Source: JAEUNJ01 sp052035955 (GTDB taxonomy: Bacteria > Pseudomonadota > Gammaproteobacteria > Burkholderiales > Rhodocyclaceae). Taken from it: 10,169 bases of DNA. Below are positions 6,197 to 10,169 of this stretch, one piece after another. A program made the position numbers and the translations under genes. The DNA is taken from NCBI GenBank assembly GCA_052035955.1, contig JBPOHD010000031.1, positions 1 to 10,169 of the forward strand. The letters are read 5' to 3'. The notes under the pieces were generated by a model. It was not told where the DNA came from and searched no databases. It saw only the letters and a program-made list of their open reading frames with translations. How positions within the stretch are numbered: position 1 is the stretch's first letter; each line of letters opens with the position of its first letter.

Positions 6197-7087
6197 ATGG
6201 CCCAGGCCAACGCCAACGGCATCCACATCGAATACGAGTCCCTGGGCGATCCGGCGGCGCCGGCCATCGTCCTCATCATGGGCCTCGGCATGCAGTCGAT
6301 CTCCTGGCCCGACCCCTTCTGCGCCGCCCTCGTGGCGCGGGGCTTCCGGGTGGTCCGTTTCGACAATCGGGACGTGGGACACTCCACCAAGATGACCGGG
6401 GCCAAGGGCACGCGGCTGGGGCTGGCCTTCGCCAAGGCCTTCCTGGGCCTGAAGGTCCGCGCCCCCTACTCCCTGGAAGACATGGCCCGCGACACCGTCG
6501 GCCTGATGGATGCCCTGGGGCTGGCGCGGGCCCATGTGGTCGGCGCCTCCCTCGGCGGCATGATCGCCCAGGTGCTGGCGGCGAACCATCCGGCCCGCGT
6601 GCTGAGCCTCACCTCCATCATGTCCTCCAGCGGCAACCGCAAGGTCGGCCGCGGCAAGCCGGAGGCCATGAAGGCCCTGTTGAGCCGCCCCGACGATCCG
6701 GACGACATGAATGCGGTGGTGGACCACATGGTGCGCATCTTCGGCGTCATCGGCAGCCCCGCCTATCCCCAGGACAAGCAGGAGGTGAGGGCGCGGGTGG
6801 AACGCAGCGTCCGCCGTTCCTACTATCCGGCCGGCAAGGCGCGCCAGTTGCTGGCGGTGCTGGCCAGCGGCGACCGCCGGGCCCTGCTCCGACAGGTCAA
6901 GGCCCCGACCCTGGTCATCCACGGGGCGGAGGACCCGCTGGTGCCGGTGGCCGCGGGACGCGATACCGCCCACCACATTCCCGGCGCGAAGCTCCAGATC
7001 ATCCCGGGCATGGGGCACGACCTGCCGCCGGCCCTTTTCGAGACCCTGGCCGAGTCGATCGCCGGGCACTGCCGCAGCGCCGCCTGA
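6197..7087 (+). CDS. Alpha/beta-hydrolase fold protein, probable esterase/lipase-like
   Basis: This 296-residue protein has the full catalytic triad of the alpha/beta-hydrolase fold. The nucleophile is Ser118 in GASLGG, the acid Asp246 in HGAEDPLVP and the base His274 in GMGHD. LIMGLG (about 26-31) supplies the oxyanion-hole region, and FDNRDVGHST is typical of the bacterial RdmC/enol-lactonase-like branch. No signal peptide or membrane segment is seen, so it should be cytoplasmic. A GGAAGGA lies just before the ATG. It follows the WS/DGAT by 21 bases, so it is likely co-transcribed and may hydrolyse esters linked to storage-lipid turnover, such as monoacylglycerol; that is inference from context. 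The substrate cannot be read from the sequence, and lactonase, haloperoxidase-like or thioesterase roles remain possible. Confidence 0.9.
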   Translation: MAQANANGIHIEYESLGDPAAPAIVLIMGLGMQSISWPDPFCAALVARGFRVVRFDNRDVGHSTKMTGAKGTRLGLAFAKAFLGLKVRAPYSLEDMARDTVGLMDALGLARAHVVGASLGGMIAQVLAANHPARVLSLTSIMSSSGNRKVGRGKPEAMKALLSRPDDPDDMNAVVDHMVRIFGVIGSPAYPQDKQEVRARVERSVRRSYYPAGKARQLLAVLASGDRRALLRQVKAPTLVIHGAEDPLVPVAAGRDTAHHIPGAKLQIIPGMGHDLPPALFETLAESIAGHCRSAA

Positions 7088-7105
7088 GTTGCGGCCGCGG
7101 CGTCG

Positions 7106-7750
7106 TCAATCGAGCTCGACGAGCCCGCGCGGCGTTTCCAGGTAGGCGACGAGCTGGGCGGGCTGTTCCGCGTTGGCGGGATGGATGTCCAGGCGGCGTT
7201 CCAGCCCCAGGTCCGCCAGGGCCGCCCGCAGGCGGGCCGGCTCGTCGGCGAAGGCTTCCAGCTTCATGAGCCGGCAGCCCGATTCGGGCAGCCGGTCGGC
7301 CGGATGGAAGGGCAGCTCCCACTGGATCAGGCTGGGCAGCAGGCCCCCGAGCGGCGGGGCGCCGTCGGCGGCGACGGTGATGCGCCAGCGGAAGTCGCCG
7401 CGGGCCATGGACAGGAGGTCCCCCAGGGGTTCGCGGCAGGCGGCTGCGGCGCCGGCCAGGTCGGGGGTTCGTGCCACCCAGTGGACGAGGCGCGGCCTTT
7501 CGGCCAGGGCGGCGGCCATGGCGGGCGAATCGAGGTCGAACCAGCGGCGGCGTCCCGGCGCCGGCGCCTCCGGGTCGATGGCGATCAGTTCCAGGTAGAG
7601 TCCCTCGCCGAGCCGCAGCAGCCGGTTGTGGGTGCCCATGGCGGCGTGCCTGCCGCCTCCGGCCAGTGACGCGCCGAGCCGCGATTCGAGCCAGGCCGAG
7701 CCGGACTCCAGGTCGGCGGCGGCCACCACCAGGTGATCGACGGCCGCCAT
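7106..7750 (-). CDS. Glyoxalase-like (VOC superfamily) domain protein
   Basis: The 214-residue protein begins MAAVDHLVVAAADLE, the usual first strand of a vicinal-oxygen-chelate fold. It continues with GGGRHAAMGTHNRLLRLG (31-48) and LYLELIAI (51-58), the pattern of the Glyoxalase_3 family. Candidate metal ligands are His6 and Glu54, but the second half is less regular and metal binding is unproven. The function of this family is mostly unknown, so no reaction is assigned. Its ATG (7750-7748) directly abuts the TGA of the upstream oxidoreductase gene, so translation is probably coupled. It ends 18 bases from the stop of the convergent hydrolase gene. Confidence 0.85.
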   Translation of the reverse strand: MAAVDHLVVAAADLESGSAWLESRLGASLAGGGRHAAMGTHNRLLRLGEGLYLELIAIDPEAPAPGRRRWFDLDSPAMAAALAERPRLVHWVARTPDLAGAAAACREPLGDLLSMARGDFRWRITVAADGAPPLGGLLPSLIQWELPFHPADRLPESGCRLMKLEAFADEPARLRAALADLGLERRLDIHPANAEQPAQLVAYLETPRGLVELD

Positions 7751-8755
7751 TCAGTCCGCTATGCGGACGACCACCTTGCCATTGGCATGGCCGCCCTCGA
7801 CCTCTGCGATGGCTTCGGCGATCCGTTCGAAGGGGAACACGCGTTCGATGACCGGACGCAGCTTTCCGGCGCCCACGAGGGCCGAGAGTTCCTCCAGCTG
7901 CTTCCCGTCCGGCTCCATGAACAGGTATTCGTGGCGGACGCCGCGGCGGCGGGCCAGGGCCGTCGATTTGCGGGTCATCCAGGCCAGGGCGAGGACGAGG
8001 ACCGGGTTCAGCCCCCAGCGCCGGGCGAAGGCGGCGGTCGGCATGCCGGCCACGTCCACCAGGATGCCCCCCAGCTTGAGCACGCCGAAGGAGCGGTGCT
8101 GGACCTCGCCGGCCAGCGTGTCGAAGACCGCGTCGTAATCCCGGACGACGTCCTCGAAGCGCTCCTTCGCGTAGTCGATCGCCAGGTCGGCGCCCAGGGA
8201 GCGGACGAGGTCGAGGTTGCGGGCGCCGGCGGTGGTGGCGACGAAGGCCCCCCGGGCCTTGGCGATCTGGATGGCCAGGGAGCCGACACCGCCGGAACCG
8301 GCATGGATCAGGACCTTCTGGCCGGGTTGCAGGTCGGCCAGGTCCATCAGGGCCTGCCAGGCCGTCAGCCCGGCCAGGGGCAGGGAGGCGGCTTCGGAAA
8401 AATCCAGGCCGGGCGGCAATGCCGCGGCGTGCTCCTCCCGGACGAGGGCTTGCTCGGCGAAGGCGCCGATGCGCTGCTTGTCCAGGCGCGCGAAGATGGC
8501 ATCGCCCGGCCTGAACTTCCCGACCCCGGCGCCGACCGCCACGACTTCGCCGGCCAGGTCGTTGCCGAGGACGAGGGGAAAGCGGTAGGGCAGCAGGGCC
8601 CGGGTCTTGCCCTGGCGGATCTTGAAATCGACGGGATTCACGCTGGCCGCCCGCACCTTCACCAGCAGGTCCCCGGGGCCGGGAACCGGCGTCGGCAGGT
8701 CCCGGAGTTCGAGAACCCCGGGACCTCCGTAGCGGGCGATGCAGGCGGCCTTCAC
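7751..8755 (-). CDS. Zinc-independent MDR oxidoreductase, quinone oxidoreductase-like
   Basis: This is a 334-residue medium-chain dehydrogenase/reductase that would use NADPH to reduce quinones or activated alkenes. It has an N-terminal GroES-like domain (about 1-120: MKAACIARYGGPGVLELRDL, VRAASVNPVDFKIRQG, GNDLAGEVVAVG) and a Rossmann domain with AGSGGVG (152-158). The cysteine-rich lobe and the catalytic zinc ligands of alcohol dehydrogenases are absent, which places it in the quinone oxidoreductase/QOR branch. The start is a GTG at 8755, chosen because MKAAC fits the family's N-terminus; the ribosome binding site there is weak. It starts 16 bases after the carboxylase stop and ends flush with the next ATG, so the three genes look like one operon. 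The true substrate is unknown. Confidence 0.92.
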   Translation of the reverse strand: MKAACIARYGGPGVLELRDLPTPVPGPGDLLVKVRAASVNPVDFKIRQGKTRALLPYRFPLVLGNDLAGEVVAVGAGVGKFRPGDAIFARLDKQRIGAFAEQALVREEHAAALPPGLDFSEAASLPLAGLTAWQALMDLADLQPGQKVLIHAGSGGVGSLAIQIAKARGAFVATTAGARNLDLVRSLGADLAIDYAKERFEDVVRDYDAVFDTLAGEVQHRSFGVLKLGGILVDVAGMPTAAFARRWGLNPVLVLALAWMTRKSTALARRRGVRHEYLFMEPDGKQLEELSALVGAGKLRPVIERVFPFERIAEAIAEVEGGHANGKVVVRIAD

Positions 8756-8771
8756 CGCGGCGGCACGGGCC

Positions 8772-10169
8772 TCAGGCGAAGCCGATGATGGCCTGGTCCA
8801 CGGCCAGGGATTCGCCCGGCGCGGCGAGCAGCTTGTCCACGACGCAGTCCCGCTCGGCCTTGAGGACGTTTTCCATCTTCATGGCCTCGATCTTCGCCAG
8901 CACCTCGCCTGCCTTGACCTCCTGGCCCGGATGCACGGCGATGTGGGTCAGCAGTCCCGGCATCGGCGAGAGCAGGAACCTGGAGGTGTCGGGGGGCGCC
9001 TTCTTCGGCATCAGGGCCTGGAGGTGGGCGGCCCGGGCCGACAGCACCATGATGTCGGCCTGGGTTCCCCAGTGGAAGATCCGGTACTTCAGGCCGCGCC
9101 GCTCCACCTGCATGCAGAAGGGGGCATTGTTGATGGTGCCGTGGTAGAGGGGTTGGCCGAATTGCCAGTCGGTGCGGATCTCGTACTTCTCGCCGGCGAA
9201 GATCACGTCCCAGCCGCCTTCGGACGGCACCACGTTCACCTCGTGGTCGCCGCCGTCCTCCAGGCGGACGACGAAGTCGGAACCGGGCTTGTACTCGTGG
9301 CCGGGCATCTGGCCGCTGATGGTGGCGTTGCGCGCCAGGTATTGCCGATGCATGGCGGCGGCGACGGTGATCAGCATGGCCGGGTCGTCGTGGGGCACGT
9401 CCACGGCGTTGAAGCCCTTCGGGTACTCCTCGCCGATCAGGCCGGTGTTGAAGTTGCCGGAGACGAAGCGCGGGTGCTGCATCAGGGCGGCCTGGAAGGC
9501 GATGTTGCTGGACACGCCGCGGATGACGAAGGCGTTGAGGGCGTCGCGCATGCGGCCGATGGCCTGGTCGCGGGTGGAGCCGTGCACGATCAGCTTGGCG
9601 ATCATCGAATCGTAGAACATCGAGATCTCGCCGCCTTCGTAGACGCCCGTGTCGACGCGCACCTTGTGGGTCTCGCCGATGCTTTCCTCCTTCGGCGGCA
9701 TGAACTTGACCATGCGGCCGGTGGAGGGCAGGAAGTTGCGGAAGGGGTCCTCGGCGTTGATCCGGCATTCCATGGCCCAGCCGATGCGCCTGATGTCCTG
9801 CTGCGCGAAGGGCAGTTTCTCGCCGGCGGCGACGCGGATCATCAGTTCCACCAGGTCCAGCCCGGTGATGCACTCGGTGACCGGATGCTCCACCTGCAGG
9901 CGGGTGTTCATCTCGAGGAAGTAGAAGGACTTGTCCTTGCCGCCGACGACGAACTCCACCGTGCCGGCCGACTGGTAGTTCACCGCCCGGGCCAGGGCCA
10001 CGGCCTGCTCGCCCATGGCCTTGCGGGTGGCCTCGTCGAGGAAGGGGGAGGGCGCCTCCTCGATCACCTTCTGGTGCCGGCGCTGGATGGAGCACTCGCG
10101 CTCCCAGAGATAGACCGTGTTGCCGTGGGCGTCGCCGAGCACCTGGATCTCGATGTGGCGCGGCTCCTC
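8772..10169 (-). CDS. pccA: Acyl-CoA (probably propionyl-CoA) carboxylase alpha subunit, N-terminus outside window
   Basis: This subunit carboxylates its own biotin using ATP and bicarbonate and passes CO2 to the carboxyltransferase (beta) subunit, which for propionyl-CoA yields methylmalonyl-CoA. The visible 465 residues are in frame to the last base (EEPRHIEIQVLGD at the edge), so roughly the first 200 residues are missing. Biotin carboxylase motifs seen are RRHQKVIEEAP, FLEMNTRLQVEHPVTE and MECRINAEDP. After about residue 290 comes a region resembling the propionyl-CoA carboxylase BT linker (YRIFHWGTQADIMVLS). A C-terminal biotinyl domain follows, with FLLSPMPGLL and EAMKMEN. The biotinylated Lys is coded at 8877-8879, 35 residues from the C-terminus as usual. 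The linker favours a propionyl-CoA enzyme, but acetyl-, methylcrotonyl- or geranyl-CoA specificity cannot be excluded without the beta subunit. Confidence 0.93.
   Translation of the reverse strand, partial: EEPRHIEIQVLGDAHGNTVYLWERECSIQRRHQKVIEEAPSPFLDEATRKAMGEQAVALARAVNYQSAGTVEFVVGGKDKSFYFLEMNTRLQVEHPVTECITGLDLVELMIRVAAGEKLPFAQQDIRRIGWAMECRINAEDPFRNFLPSTGRMVKFMPPKEESIGETHKVRVDTGVYEGGEISMFYDSMIAKLIVHGSTRDQAIGRMRDALNAFVIRGVSSNIAFQAALMQHPRFVSGNFNTGLIGEEYPKGFNAVDVPHDDPAMLITVAAAMHRQYLARNATISGQMPGHEYKPGSDFVVRLEDGGDHEVNVVPSEGGWDVIFAGEKYEIRTDWQFGQPLYHGTINNAPFCMQVERRGLKYRIFHWGTQADIMVLSARAAHLQALMPKKAPPDTSRFLLSPMPGLLTHIAVHPGQEVKAGEVLAKIEAMKMENVLKAERDCVVDKLLAAPGESLAVDQAIIGFA

Noticed and set aside
4307..7069. 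Very long minus-strand open frame (920 codons) opposite the WS/DGAT and hydrolase genes
   Set aside because: It has His/Gly/Arg-rich low-complexity content, no family resemblance, and lies antisense to three well-supported genes. This is a GC-driven shadow frame, as is the 673-codon one at 2494-4515.
7088..7105. Palindrome GCGGCCGC in the convergent gap as a bidirectional terminator
   Set aside because: The self-complementary 8-mer has no loop and no flanking A/T tracts; it is most simply a GC-rich coincidence.
4726..7269. 847-codon plus-strand open frame overlapping the WS/DGAT and hydrolase
   Set aside because: It is an Arg/Gly/Pro-rich out-of-frame shadow of the two real genes with no recognisable domain.

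Overview
The window is high-GC DNA, probably from a betaproteobacterium (Rhodocyclales- or Burkholderiales-like). This is inferred from GC-rich codon use, a FadD resembling the proteobacterial enzyme end to end, a storage-lipid acyltransferase and a propionyl-CoA carboxylase alpha subunit. Nothing in the window fixes the taxon more closely.

Left third (1-2503), mobile DNA: an IS110-family transposase of the IS1111 type is cut by the left window edge. Behind it lies a strongly structured non-coding segment (about 1015-1221), where IS1111-type elements are expected to carry their bridge RNA. Next comes a candidate integron attachment site (attI) with a GTTAGGC core on the minus strand. Last is a complete integron integrase gene, intI, preceded by a near-perfect LexA box that overlaps its promoter and ribosome binding site. 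Together these are the platform end of a chromosomal integron. Any cassette array would lie to the left, and the insertion sequence sits in or next to the cassette side of attI.

Middle (2734-7087), one plus-strand cluster: fadD (long-chain acyl-CoA synthetase), a wax ester synthase/diacylglycerol acyltransferase (WS/DGAT), and an alpha/beta hydrolase, with gaps of 16 and 21 bases. The logic is activation of fatty acids to acyl-CoA, esterification into neutral storage lipid, and possibly ester hydrolysis. The WS/DGAT carries an unusual C-terminal tail of about 113 residues, rich in Lys, Ala, Pro and Gly and resembling histone H1. Part of the tail is encoded by a 12-bp tandem repeat.

Right third (7106-10169), a minus-strand cluster converging on the first: the alpha subunit of an acyl-CoA (probably propionyl-CoA) carboxylase, cut by the right edge; then a zinc-independent quinone oxidoreductase-like MDR protein; then a glyoxalase-like (VOC) protein whose ATG directly follows the oxidoreductase stop. 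The two clusters end only 18 bases apart.

The lipid and carboxylase genes look like ordinary chromosomal genes. The points most worth a second look are the integron/IS1111 junction with its putative bridge RNA, and the WS/DGAT tail.
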